DNA of 64,000 bases, from assembly GCA_025054615.1 (NCBI GenBank), contig JANWZO010000005.1:1-64000 (forward strand). Reading direction: 5' to 3'. This document shows, piece by piece, positions 8,890-18,163 of this stretch (the first letter of the stretch is position 1; each line of letters starts with the position of its first letter). The notes below the pieces were generated by a model. It worked only from the letters and a program-made list of their open reading frames with translations. It searched no databases and was not told the origin of the DNA. A program made the translations under genes and the position numbers. The stretch is from Kiritimatiellia bacterium (GTDB lineage Bacteria; Verrucomicrobiota; Kiritimatiellia; CAIVKH01).

Positions 8890-9708
8890 ATGAGCAAATC
8901 GCCGGAAACCGCAAATTTGGCCGTCTTTTGTGATTTTGAGAACATCGCCCTGGGCGTGGAGGAGGCGAAATACGAAAAGTTCGACATCGCCCTCGTGCTG
9001 GAAAAACTGCTGCTCAAGGGAAGCATCGTCGTCAAAAAAGCCTACTGCGACTGGGCGCGCTACCGCGACTTCAAGGCAGCCATGCACGAGGCGGCCTTCG
9101 AGTTGATTGAGATTCCGCATATTCGGCAGTCCGGAAAGAACTCCGCCGACATCCGCCTCGTCGTCGATGCGCTCGATCTCTGCTACACCAAGCCCCATGT
9201 CGATACCTTCGTGATCGTCAGCGGAGACTCGGATTTTTCCCCGCTGGTCAGCAAGTTGCGCGAGAACAACAAAACCGTGATCGGCGTGGGCGTGAAACAA
9301 TCCACGTCGGACCTACTGATCGCGAACTGCGACGAATTTATTTACTACGACGATCTCGTCCGTGCGCAGCGTCCGGCGCGGCGCTCCCGCGCCCCCAAAA
9401 AATCGCCGGAGGCGCCGGGAGATTCCCGGGCCCATCTCCGCCCTTCGGAAAAAATGGGCGATGTGCAAGAGGCGATCGATCTCATCCTCGAGACGATCGA
9501 AGCCATCGCGGAGGAGCGCGGGTCGGACGAAAAGATTTGGGGGTCCATGGTCAAGCAGACGCTCAAGCGACGACGCCCAGGTTTCAACGAATCGTACTAC
9601 GGCTACCGCTCGTTCAATCGCCTCCTCGAGGACATGGCCGCGCGCGGCCTGATCGAGCTGGAGCACGACGAAAAATCCGGCGGCGTGATCATTCGGCGCT
9701 TCCGTTGA
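8890..9708 (+). CDS. NYN-domain putative ribonuclease with C-terminal LOTUS-like domain
   Basis: A 272-residue protein. Residues 8-160 form an NYN (LabA/DUF88, PIN-like) domain with the acidic metal-binding residues in VFCDFENI, SADIRLVVDAL and VSGDSDFSPLV. A charged linker follows. Residues ~200-272 match an OST-HTH/LOTUS winged helix (KIWGSMVKQTLKRRRPGF... and GLIELEHDE). Such proteins are thought to cleave or bind RNA. Start ATG 8890 is set by GGAGG six bases upstream; a longer frame opens at TTG 8854. Confidence 0.88.
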   Translation: MSKSPETANLAVFCDFENIALGVEEAKYEKFDIALVLEKLLLKGSIVVKKAYCDWARYRDFKAAMHEAAFELIEIPHIRQSGKNSADIRLVVDALDLCYTKPHVDTFVIVSGDSDFSPLVSKLRENNKTVIGVGVKQSTSDLLIANCDEFIYYDDLVRAQRPARRSRAPKKSPEAPGDSRAHLRPSEKMGDVQEAIDLILETIEAIAEERGSDEKIWGSMVKQTLKRRRPGFNESYYGYRSFNRLLEDMAARGLIELEHDEKSGGVIIRRFR

Positions 9709-9802
9709 TCGCGCGCGCTTTCGGCGCTTCGCCGCGGCATTCGCGCTTGGCAACCGAAATCGATTTTGTAACGTCGAGCGGATTTAGGAGGCGATTTAGC
9801 TC

Positions 9803-11002
9803 ATGAAAGTGGTGCTTGCGTATTCGGGCGGTCTGGACACGTCCGTGATCCTCAAGTGGATTCGCGAAACGTATAGCGCAGAAGTGATCTGCTTTGCAGC
9901 GGATATCGGACAGGAGGAGGAGCTCGAGGGGCTCGAGGCAAAAGCGAGGCAGACGGGCGCGTCGAAATGTTACATCGACGACCTTCGCGAAGAGTTTGCC
10001 CGTGATTTTGTGTTCCCAATGATTCGCGCGGGCGCCGTCTACGAGAGCGGCTATCTGCTCGGCACGTCCATTGCACGGCCGCTCATCGCGAAGCGCCTTG
10101 TCGAGATCGCCATCGCGGAGAACGCCGACGCAATCGCGCACGGCGCGACCGGCAAGGGGAACGACCAGGTGCGCTTTGAACTGACGGCCTACGCGCTGAA
10201 GCCGGACATTCGGGTCATCGCCCCGTGGCGCGAAGAGCGGTTTCGCCAGCAGTTCAGCGGGCGACAGGCGATGCTCGAATATTGCGCCCGCCATGGGATC
10301 CCCGTCGAAGCCACGTCGAAAAAGCCCTATTCCATGGACCGGAATCTCCTGCACATCAGCTACGAGGGCGGCATTCTCGAGGATCCATGGGCGGAACCGC
10401 CGGAAGACATGTTCAAGCTGACGGTCAGCCCGGAAGCCGCGCCGGACCGACCGGAATATGTCGAGGTCGATTTCGAAAACGGCAACGCCGTGGCAGTTAA
10501 TGGCCAGCGGCTGTCGCCGCTAGGGGTCATGCAGGCGCTTAACCAACTGGGCGGCCGGCACGGGGTTGGACGCGTGGACCTGGTGGAAAACCGGTTTGTT
10601 GGCATGAAGAGCCGCGGCGTCTATGAAACGCCGGGCGGCACGATCCTGCACCGCGCCCGCGAGGCTGTCGAACAGATCACGATGGACCGCGAGGTGCTGC
10701 ACCTTCGCAACAGTTTGATTCCTCGATATGCCGCGCTCGTTTACAACGGGTTCTGGTACTCGCCCGAGCGCGAGATGCTGCAGAAAGCAATGGACGAGGC
10801 CGCCGCGTCGGTCACAGGCACCGCGCGGATCAAGCTCTACAAGGGATCCGCCACGGTGGCCGGCCGAAAGGCCGCCCGGTCGTTGTACGACCCGCACATG
10901 GCGAGCTTCGAGGGCGCGGGTGGCTATGACCAGGGCGACGCGACCGGCTTCATCAAGCTAAACGCCCTCCGCCTGCGCGTGCGCGCACGCGTTCGCTCAT
11001 AA
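9803..11002 (+). CDS. argG: argininosuccinate synthase
   Basis: Joins citrulline and aspartate with ATP to give argininosuccinate in arginine synthesis. The 399 residues are full length. The N-type ATP pyrophosphatase loop [10 protein letters not shown] starts at residue 6, and family motifs [12 protein letters not shown] and [13 protein letters not shown] follow. TAGGAGG upstream of the ATG gives a strong ribosome-binding site. ArgH lies about 17 kb away, so the two last steps of the pathway are not in one operon. A palindromic repeat cluster begins five bases after the stop. Confidence 0.97.
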   Translation: MKVVLAYSGGLDTSVILKWIRETYSAEVICFAADIGQEEELEGLEAKARQTGASKCYIDDLREEFARDFVFPMIRAGAVYESGYLLGTSIARPLIAKRLVEIAIAENADAIAHGATGKGNDQVRFELTAYALKPDIRVIAPWREERFRQQFSGRQAMLEYCARHGIPVEATSKKPYSMDRNLLHISYEGGILEDPWAEPPEDMFKLTVSPEAAPDRPEYVEVDFENGNAVAVNGQRLSPLGVMQALNQLGGRHGVGRVDLVENRFVGMKSRGVYETPGGTILHRAREAVEQITMDREVLHLRNSLIPRYAALVYNGFWYSPEREMLQKAMDEAAASVTGTARIKLYKGSATVAGRKAARSLYDPHMASFEGAGGYDQGDATGFIKLNALRLRVRARVRS

Positions 11003-11007
11003 GAATT

Positions 11008-11073
11008 TTTTCCATGCCATGGAATTTCCATGGCATGGAAAACCTCGCGCGCTGGTTTTCCATGCGATGGAAA
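11008..11073. repeat. cluster of three TTTTCCATG-type palindromes
   Basis: Three copies of a 17-18-bp palindromic unit with the core CCATG-N-CATGG follow argG. Copy 1 is at 11008-11024 (centre C), copy 2 at 11026-11042 (centre G) and a variant copy 3 at 11056-11073 (TTTTCCATGCGATGGAAA). Copies 1 and 2 are perfect reverse complements around the single T at 11025, giving a 17-bp hairpin with almost no loop. The whole cluster lies between convergent genes. It could be a terminator, an operator array or a REP-like repeat. Confidence 0.8.
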
Positions 11074-11198
11074 TTTCGCGTCTTTTTGTCTCGGGGATAA
11101 GCAGCAGTTGTGTTTTTCGGCAAGATGGATCCGCGCAGTCACAGTGCGGGGCATCTAGGCGAGCTCACCTACTGCACTCTCGGCGCGTGGCGCGGCCG

Positions 11199-13751
11199 TC
11201 AGTATAGCTCGATGGAGCCTGCGTGAACGCGCCGGTCTCGACCGTGGGGCGCATCCGGCTTCACTCGCTTGCCGGTGCGCGGATGATACAAGCCGATCCA
11301 TGCCTCGTACCGGCCGGGCGGTAGGTCGAGCGGGCCGATCATCTGCGCGAGGAGCGCGCCATCATACCGGGACGGGATTCGTTCCAAGGGGATGTCTTGC
11401 GCGTAGACCTGGCGTTTTTCTGAATCGAGGAGATGGATGAAAAACGCCACCTCGTCAAGGTCCTCGAGTCCCTTGGGCGAGGCCTTGAGCCGGGGTTCTA
11501 TAGCGAAGGACGCGCGAGCCGGCAGACGAGGTGGCAGATAAAGGTTTCCGAGCGTCCAACGACCTTTTGCGAAGGAGAACTGCGGCTGCCACGGGGGCGG
11601 GGCAGGCGCGACAGGTTCGAGCGCCTCCAGCGGTCGGATGTTCCAAGCGATTGTAATTGGCGCCGCATTGCTGCCGCAGTCGACTTCTATGCTGGAAAAA
11701 AGGGACTGAGGGGTGTTGGTCCACTCGGCGAGCCAGACGCCATTGGTCTGTTCGAACGGGACGCGGATTGCCCGATCCGGATGTTTGACGAGGAGGTTGT
11801 TGACGATCAGGGTGGGCGTATTCTCCGTTGGGGCATTCAACTCCACAGCATACCGCCCGGGCGTCAGTGCGGCGAAGCGAAGCAGCCCGAAAGCGCCGCT
11901 GCCCACGGTGTTGGTCCCGCTGAAAAAGCGGGCGCGAGCCAATTTTGCAGAAATAATCTGCGATTCCACCAGGGGTTCCGGGGGTGGCCCGAAGCGGACA
12001 AGAATCGGTGATCCGCGAACGTCAATCTGCACATCAAAGGCGCGGCCGGCATAAGGACCGCGTTGAAACGGTCGTGCTTTTTCACGGGGGAATGTCCAGG
12101 ATCGCGATTCGTAGGCCGGCAGGAGGAACGATTGGCGCTCCCCGTCCACACGCAGGTCCACGAACGCTTCGCGGGGGCCAGCGCAAACCAGGACGGACAG
12201 ATCGCCGGAGAGTTCGCTCTGAACGACCCCTCGCCGGAAGGGTTCGCGGGGCTTGATGACGGCCAGGCGGGTTTCGCGGGGAAACGCCGGCAGGTCGGCA
12301 AATATCCAGTGCCGGCTGATGGGCCAGGGCGTGGATGGCAGAAAAGCTTGCGGCGCGTTGGTCCATACGGAGCCGCCCGGCACGCGGACCACGCGAGGCC
12401 GGTTCCGGAAGACTGAAAGATTTTCCGACTCGACCGCCAAAAAACCGACGGCAGTGACTCTCTCGGAAGGATCCAGCGAGATTGCCAACTGATCCTCAGC
12501 CCGCTCGACGATACTAAGGGTGTCTTCGCGGCTCCAATGGAACCATTCCCATCGCTGGATGCGAGCGTATTCGACGGCGGCGAAGGCGAGTAGGATGGCG
12601 CTGCATGCCCGGAAGGGGAACCGAGATGAAGCCGCCGTCGCAGCCGAGGCAGCCATCAGCATCAGCGGCAAGAAACTAAAATGAAACGGTTGGACCTCGG
12701 GTTTTCCGATCAACGCAAGGACGATCGCCACCCACGGCGCGGCGATGGCCGACAGATTCCAGGCAGATTCAATCGATCGATTTTGAAGATATTTGCGCGC
12801 CGCTGCGATGGCGGCCAGGACGCTCAACGTGACCATCGAGTAGCCGATCGTATGAAGGACGATCGGGACATTGCTGCTGAGGCTTATCCGGAGCCGGGAG
12901 CCGAAGGGCAGGGCAAGGAAATCCGACGAGACCCCATAGTTCCTGATGTAATGAAAGTTGAGCCAGATCAGTTCTAGGGTTTTCTCCGTTTTCCAAAGGA
13001 CATGCGGCGTGAGAAGCACGAAGCCGGCGATCGCGCCGCCGGCCAGCGCGGCGCCCCATGCAAAGCGGCGTTTCCAAGATAGCGGCGCCAAGAGGAGCCA
13101 GAAGCCTGGCGCCAGAATGGCCAGCAGGCCGTGATACTTGCACGCGAAGGCGAGGCCGCACATCGCGCCGCACGCAAAAAACAAAAGGGGAGATGGATCC
13201 GTATTACGAGCCCTGAGAAAAAGGGCGATCGCCGCGATGGCGAAAAGGTCGGTCCCCACATCGCCGGTGGCGGTATGTGTGACGACCGACAAAATCGGCG
13301 AGAGCGCGGCCGCGAGAAGCCAGAGCAGGCGCAACGCGGGAGAAAGGTCTAGTCTTTGGAGAATTCCCCAAAAGACGGCCAGGGCGATTATCCCATACAG
13401 AACGCGGAACAGAAGCGCGATGTGATGGATGTGAGACTGTGAAGGACGATTCGGCAGTTCGACCGCTGGCTGGAGAGTTGAAACGAGGTATCGAACGGTC
13501 GGCCACGTCGCTCGGATCAGCCACTCATCGACATGGTTGAGTCCGTAGGGGTAGCCGTCATAGGCGAGCGAGCCCACATACCAAACGTAAATACCGCGTA
13601 GGTAGTTTTGGACGGCGACCATCTGCTTTGCCACATCTGGATGGAAGCTGGCGCCGGTCTCAAGTCCGCGAAACAGCCCGACCGATCGCACAGCAACCGC
13701 AAGGGCGAAGATGGCTATGAAGAGCCAACGGTGGATTGCAGCAGGTCGCAT
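11199..13751 (-). CDS. GT-C-type membrane glycosyltransferase with large C-terminal exported domain
   Basis: An 850-residue protein. Residues 1-400 hold about ten membrane helices in the style of PMT/ArnT enzymes, which move sugars from polyprenyl phosphate to acceptors outside the membrane. The loop after helix 1 (residues ~35-80) contains SFHPDVAKQM, where the family places its catalytic acidic residue. Residues 400-850 are soluble with several beta-rich stretches (RSWTFPREKARPF, GPLDLPPGRYEAW), probably carbohydrate-binding or accessory. Donor and acceptor cannot be read from sequence. Convergent with argG; PdxB lies directly upstream on the same strand. Confidence 0.7.
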   Translation of the reverse strand: MRPAAIHRWLFIAIFALAVAVRSVGLFRGLETGASFHPDVAKQMVAVQNYLRGIYVWYVGSLAYDGYPYGLNHVDEWLIRATWPTVRYLVSTLQPAVELPNRPSQSHIHHIALLFRVLYGIIALAVFWGILQRLDLSPALRLLWLLAAALSPILSVVTHTATGDVGTDLFAIAAIALFLRARNTDPSPLLFFACGAMCGLAFACKYHGLLAILAPGFWLLLAPLSWKRRFAWGAALAGGAIAGFVLLTPHVLWKTEKTLELIWLNFHYIRNYGVSSDFLALPFGSRLRISLSSNVPIVLHTIGYSMVTLSVLAAIAAARKYLQNRSIESAWNLSAIAAPWVAIVLALIGKPEVQPFHFSFLPLMLMAASAATAASSRFPFRACSAILLAFAAVEYARIQRWEWFHWSREDTLSIVERAEDQLAISLDPSERVTAVGFLAVESENLSVFRNRPRVVRVPGGSVWTNAPQAFLPSTPWPISRHWIFADLPAFPRETRLAVIKPREPFRRGVVQSELSGDLSVLVCAGPREAFVDLRVDGERQSFLLPAYESRSWTFPREKARPFQRGPYAGRAFDVQIDVRGSPILVRFGPPPEPLVESQIISAKLARARFFSGTNTVGSGAFGLLRFAALTPGRYAVELNAPTENTPTLIVNNLLVKHPDRAIRVPFEQTNGVWLAEWTNTPQSLFSSIEVDCGSNAAPITIAWNIRPLEALEPVAPAPPPWQPQFSFAKGRWTLGNLYLPPRLPARASFAIEPRLKASPKGLEDLDEVAFFIHLLDSEKRQVYAQDIPLERIPSRYDGALLAQMIGPLDLPPGRYEAWIGLYHPRTGKRVKPDAPHGRDRRVHAGSIELY

Positions 13752-13777
13752 AAAAAGGTTAGGGCTTATGCCGGCGA

Positions 13778-14932
13778 TCAGTGCGGATCCACTTGAAATC
13801 CCAGGACGCGAAGCCTTTCCTCCAGCGACGGTGCCGGTGCGGCGAGGCGCACCTTAAACGACGGAAACTCGCGTCGATCCGGGTATTGCGCCCGGAGTCG
13901 CTGAAAGTGCGCGCGCCGCTCCTCGGGTTGCAGATCCATGCCGTTGCGCAGGGCAGTATCGTCTGCGCGAATGTTATAGGCTTGGGAAACCACATCGTGG
14001 AGGGCCTCCAAGTCGGACCGACCCCGCGGATCAACATAGAGGGTTCGAGTTGCCTCTGAAGTAAAAACGGGCGGCGACCAGCGGGGTTCCACCTCGAGGA
14101 ATCGGCAGGCCTCCTCGTAACACATGATCGTTCCGCGAACGCGTCCCTCGTAGGAATAGCCTGCGATATGCGGTGTGGCCAGGAATGCGCTGCGGACGAC
14201 CCGCGGATCGATGGCCGGCTCATTTTCATAAACGTCGAGAACAGTTTCTGCAAGCCATCCCTTTTCCAGGGCAAGCAGGAGGCAATCCTCATCGACAACC
14301 TCGCCGCGAGAGGCATTGATGAGTATGGATCCCGGCCGCATATCTTCGAGGAATCGGCAGTTGACCATCTCTCGCGTCGCGTACTCGCCCGTGTCCGTGA
14401 GGGGAACATGCAGTGTGATGATATCGGTCCGGGAAAGCAGCGAGCGCAGATCCAACCACTGAGGACCGGGCTCCAAGGCCGCGCGAGGTGGATCATTGAG
14501 CAGTGGCGCAAGGCCCAGCGCAGGGGCGAGCGCCGCGACGCGGGATCCGACATTCCCGACCCCGATAATGCCGATGGAGCTGCCTTCGAGCGGTACACCG
14601 CGATGCGCATGGAGTTCGAGGAGCGCGGCGACGACCCATTCGGCGACGCTGTGCGCGTTGCAACCGGGCGCGGCGGTCCATGCGATTCCACGGGTGGAAA
14701 GGTAGTCGGTGTCAATGTGGTCGAAGCCCGCGGTTGCGGTGGCCACGAACGAAACGCGGCTGCCCTCGAGCAAGGAGGGACCGACACGGACCTTTGAGCG
14801 GGTGATCAAGAGGTCAGCGTTCCGGACGATCTCCGGAGAAATCTCCTGTTCCGGCACACAGACCACCTCACCCAGGGTCGAAAACGCTTCGCGGCCCAGC
14901 GCCACGCTGGTCGCGCAAACGATTCGCGTCAT
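13778..14932 (-). CDS. pdxB: 4-phosphoerythronate dehydrogenase
   Basis: Oxidises 4-phosphoerythronate in the DXP-dependent route to pyridoxal phosphate. The 384-residue protein contains the PdxB-specific segments FVATATAGFDHID and AAPGCNAHSVAEW, the NAD-binding GIIGVGNVG, catalytic residues in INASRGEVVD, DVYENEP and TPHIAGYSYEG, and the C-terminal PdxB dimerisation domain (from ~300, YNIRADDTALR). The ATG at 14932 has AAGG eight bases upstream and is preferred over the in-frame TTG at 14938. No other vitamin B6 gene is adjacent. Confidence 0.93.
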   Translation of the reverse strand: MTRIVCATSVALGREAFSTLGEVVCVPEQEISPEIVRNADLLITRSKVRVGPSLLEGSRVSFVATATAGFDHIDTDYLSTRGIAWTAAPGCNAHSVAEWVVAALLELHAHRGVPLEGSSIGIIGVGNVGSRVAALAPALGLAPLLNDPPRAALEPGPQWLDLRSLLSRTDIITLHVPLTDTGEYATREMVNCRFLEDMRPGSILINASRGEVVDEDCLLLALEKGWLAETVLDVYENEPAIDPRVVRSAFLATPHIAGYSYEGRVRGTIMCYEEACRFLEVEPRWSPPVFTSEATRTLYVDPRGRSDLEALHDVVSQAYNIRADDTALRNGMDLQPEERRAHFQRLRAQYPDRREFPSFKVRLAAPAPSLEERLRVLGFQVDPH

Positions 14933-15022
14933 GCCCAAGACCTTGCAAAAAAGGTCGATGCGGGATCAAGCGACAAAGAGTTCTGTGGCTGAGGCTTCGT
15001 TGATCCGAGGGTGAGCGTGATC

Positions 15023-15047
15023 GGCGAAGAGATTTCCTCTTCGCCGA
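15023..15047 (-). terminator. hairpin downstream of the TPR membrane protein gene
   Basis: A perfect 10-bp stem CGGCGAAGAG/CTCTTCGCCG with a 5-base loop begins seven bases beyond the stop codon at 15054. There is no uridine tract on this strand, so it may be a transcript-end stabiliser or a Rho-assisted terminator. Confidence 0.5.
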
Positions 15048-15053
15048 ACCCTG

Positions 15054-18000
15054 TTATTTGAGTTTTTCCCGGCGAATCCTTTCGGCTTCGTCGCGATTGC
15101 CCGCCGATTCGTAGGCGCGCGCTAGAGCGTCCCAGACATCCGGCGAGTCGGAGCCCTTGGTGATGGCCGTCAACAGATTGGAGACCGCCTCGGACGGCCG
15201 ACTGGCATGGAGAGCGACGAGGCCGCGCGTGGCCCACGTGCGAGCGGCGTCTGGGTTAAACTGGAGGGCCTCATCCAATTTGGAAAGCGCTTCCTCATGT
15301 CGGCCGATTTGGTGGAGGGCCCAGCCCCAATCATTGAGCGTGGATACACTGGGCGCGCGCGATGCCGCCATTTCGAAGGCGCGCGCCGCATGCTCCCAGT
15401 CATTTTCCCATGCGGCGGACGTCCCCACGGCATACCATCCCAGTGGGTGATGGGGATGGAGTTGTAGCAGCGCCGCGCCATGCTCCTCCAACCCTTGGGC
15501 ATCGCGTTGAGTGAAATCGAGATGGATGAGGGCTTCCAAAACTTCAGCATTCAAAGGCTCCAGCACCCTGCAGCTTTCGAGATATTGCCGTGCGCGCGAC
15601 CAATCGCGGTTCGCGGCCGCGTTCTGGGCAAGATAACGAAGGGACGGTGGGTGGTTGCTGGAAAGCCGATCGAGATCCGGCAGAATCTTCCGCCATTCCT
15701 CGAGGCGTTCCAAACGGCCCAACGCGGTGGCTTGGCCCAGCGCAGCTTCCGGAAGCGATGGATATTTGAGCAACAGTGCGCGAAAATGCTCCGCGGCCTC
15801 CTCTAACCGCCCTTCCGCCAACAGCAGTTCCCCTTCCAACGCCTGAATCTGCCACACCGCGGCGCCTTGTTTTTGAAGGGCCCTGAGGTCCGCGCGGGCT
15901 GCATCAAATTTTCTATCGCGCAGATGCCATGCGATGCGCTCCCGAAGCGCCAGTGTATTGGCAGGATCAGCCTCGAGCAAGGCGTCCAGACGCGCCCGGG
16001 CTTCTTGATGGCGTCCCTCAGCCAGGAGCCGGGTGTACGCATCAAGGGGGTGATGTTCAGCCGAAGGTTCCAAAGACGAAGGGGGAAATACTGGCGTAAT
16101 CTGACCCTCCGAAATGGCGACACGGCCGAAGGCAGCTTGAAAAGGCAGCCCGCCGCCATGTCCCGCGAACCGGCCAAGCACCGCTCTCGCCTGCTCCAAA
16201 AATTTATCTTCCGGGGGTTTGCCCATACGCTGCAGGAGCAGCAGACGATTGATATGCGCGACCGGGTTATCAGGATCGAACTCGAGGGCGCGGCTGAACG
16301 CCCGCAGGGCTTCATCGCTTCGGTGCAGGCGGTTCCATTCCACGCCGACCTCGTTGGCGAGCCGGCCCATATATCGGTTGAACCATCTCGCAAAATTTGC
16401 TGCTGCAGGACTTGCGCAGTCCGGCGGAATTTGAATGGGCGCTATTCGGTCAAGCCGGTCGGCTGTCTCCAGCAAAATCGAGACATCGAGATCCTGATCG
16501 GAGGGGGCAAGTCGATAGGCGAAGAGATCGGGACGGAACAACTGATGTGGGGGCGCCAGCATATCGAGCGGCGCGACGGCGAGACATGGTATGCCAGCGG
16601 CGGATGTCTTTTCGAGCCATTGCGACAGGACCGGTTCCAGTCCGGCGCGTTCCACCCAACCTGGATCAAATGTTGGGTCGATGGATGCCAGATGGCGAAG
16701 ATAAGGGAGGCGGGTAGCCGCGCGAACGTTTACGAAGCGAATCGGCTTAGCCGCGTGGCTTGCGGCAATTATCAGATGGTCGTCGAGCTCGCCCGTTGTG
16801 GCCACGATGGCGTTTTCGGGTGCATGACTAACGATGGTTTCAGCAAGGGCCCGCGCGGCTGACGCGACTTCCGATGCCACGGTGGGCCGATTGGCCGACG
16901 CTGCGGCGGCGCAGAGCAGCAGTCCTGCTGCAAGCCAAGCGAGATATAAAGTTCGTTGCCGCTTGGTCAGACCGCTCGATTTACGGCGCAGAGTGAGTCG
17001 CATAGCCAGCCATGCGTAATTCTGACCCCAAAGTCGACCTGCCCATAGTGCCGCAACAAAGTAGACGAGCGGGAGCGCCGAATCCGTTTGGGCGATTCGA
17101 AGCGGGGCTCCGGAAAAGTTCAGCAGAATCACGCTTGCGATAACGGGCAGAGCGATGAACCGAAAGAGGGCGGGGCCAAAATTCAACGCGTCCGGCCGGG
17201 GCGGCGCCACCGGCAGACTCAAAAACGGCAGCGGCACGAAGGCCAGCGCAAAGATGGCCAGCCAGCCAACCTTTGGAATCGATTGCGGACCTCTGGCCAT
17301 ATATTCTTGCCAGAACAGGCGCACGGCCTCCATCCACGAGTCGGCTTCACGCCAGGCTGCCGCTGGTGTCGACAGGAAAATCCGGATAGCGGGCAGCACG
17401 ACCATGGCGAAGGCGATCCCCGCGGCGAGCGCGAGGAGAGCGCCGTCGCGCCAGAGAGTTTCACGGCGCAACGACGCTCGCGTCGCAGCTGCAAGGATCG
17501 CTATCGGAAGAAGCAGTGCAGCGGCTGCATGGTCTGTTGCGCTCAAACCGAATGAGGCTCCGGAGGCCAGCAGGAGAGTACGTCCTCCGCAGAGGAGATA
17601 ACGTTGGAAGACGAAGACGGCCGCCGCGAGCAGGGCCAAGGCGAGTGTCTCGGCTCTGGGATAGGAAAAGGTTAGAACGAATGAGGGGGATGCGATCCAA
17701 AATAACGTTCCAAATATTGACGCCGAGCGACGGGCATGTGCATCCACCGATTCAGAAGCTTTAGTGATTTGCCAATTCCATAGAATGGCATTCAGAAAGG
17801 CCGCGGTGGCGCCGGCAAGGATGGCCTGCAGAGTTACAGTGGCGACAAGCGCCGAGGGGAAGAAAAAGGAAAGTAGAGATATCGCTGATCCCCAGATGGG
17901 CGTACCCAGAGGGCGAAAGATTTGGTAACCGGCATAGCCCGTTAGCGCGGATGCATCGCGTCCGGGCAGCGGGGAGAAGGGGGATTGGGCAAGGACCCAG

Positions 18001-18104
18001 ACCGCGGCAGCCGAGCCCAGCACAGTTGGATAGATAATCCCCGATGGGAAAGCTACCGCGATTCGTCGAGAATCGCGGTTATCCTTCACGCCATTCGCCA
18101 TCAT
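15054..18104 (-). CDS. large membrane protein with C-terminal TPR repeats
   Basis: About 1,016 residues. Residues ~20-410 contain roughly ten membrane helices like those of polyprenyl-sugar GT-C transferases. A periplasmic segment (~410-580) follows. The last ~430 residues are tandem tetratricopeptide repeats, for example ALRAFSRALEFDPDNPVAHI, with others near residues 750-1000. TPRs probably bind a partner protein. The frame is open to 18140, but that part lies inside an intrinsic terminator, so ATG 18104 (or 18101) is chosen. The combination resembles tetratricopeptide glycosyltransferase-like envelope proteins of Verrucomicrobia and Planctomycetes; donor unknown. Confidence 0.7.
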   Translation of the reverse strand: MMANGVKDNRDSRRIAVAFPSGIIYPTVLGSAAAVWVLAQSPFSPLPGRDASALTGYAGYQIFRPLGTPIWGSAISLLSFFFPSALVATVTLQAILAGATAAFLNAILWNWQITKASESVDAHARRSASIFGTLFWIASPSFVLTFSYPRAETLALALLAAAVFVFQRYLLCGGRTLLLASGASFGLSATDHAAAALLLPIAILAAATRASLRRETLWRDGALLALAAGIAFAMVVLPAIRIFLSTPAAAWREADSWMEAVRLFWQEYMARGPQSIPKVGWLAIFALAFVPLPFLSLPVAPPRPDALNFGPALFRFIALPVIASVILLNFSGAPLRIAQTDSALPLVYFVAALWAGRLWGQNYAWLAMRLTLRRKSSGLTKRQRTLYLAWLAAGLLLCAAAASANRPTVASEVASAARALAETIVSHAPENAIVATTGELDDHLIIAASHAAKPIRFVNVRAATRLPYLRHLASIDPTFDPGWVERAGLEPVLSQWLEKTSAAGIPCLAVAPLDMLAPPHQLFRPDLFAYRLAPSDQDLDVSILLETADRLDRIAPIQIPPDCASPAAANFARWFNRYMGRLANEVGVEWNRLHRSDEALRAFSRALEFDPDNPVAHINRLLLLQRMGKPPEDKFLEQARAVLGRFAGHGGGLPFQAAFGRVAISEGQITPVFPPSSLEPSAEHHPLDAYTRLLAEGRHQEARARLDALLEADPANTLALRERIAWHLRDRKFDAARADLRALQKQGAAVWQIQALEGELLLAEGRLEEAAEHFRALLLKYPSLPEAALGQATALGRLERLEEWRKILPDLDRLSSNHPPSLRYLAQNAAANRDWSRARQYLESCRVLEPLNAEVLEALIHLDFTQRDAQGLEEHGAALLQLHPHHPLGWYAVGTSAAWENDWEHAARAFEMAASRAPSVSTLNDWGWALHQIGRHEEALSKLDEALQFNPDAARTWATRGLVALHASRPSEAVSNLLTAITKGSDSPDVWDALARAYESAGNRDEAERIRREKLK

Positions 18105-18136
18105 AAAGAGAAACCCCGCTGAGGACAGCGGGGTTT
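18105..18136 (-). terminator. intrinsic terminator hiding the next gene's ribosome-binding site
   Basis: An 11-bp perfect stem, AAACCCCGCTG/CAGCGGGGTTT, with loop TCCT is followed by CTCTTT on the minus strand. It ends the PEP-CTERM transcript. The only purine-rich ribosome-binding candidate of the downstream gene (GCGGGG, about eight bases before ATG 18104) lies inside the stem. Confidence 0.8.
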
Positions 18137-18163
18137 CCAAGAGTAGCGAAGTCAGTCAGACAA

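Noticed and set aside
15867-16862. A 331-codon plus-strand frame opposite the TPR membrane protein
   Set aside because: The TPR repeats and membrane helices are on the minus strand; this frame shows no motif and is a shadow.
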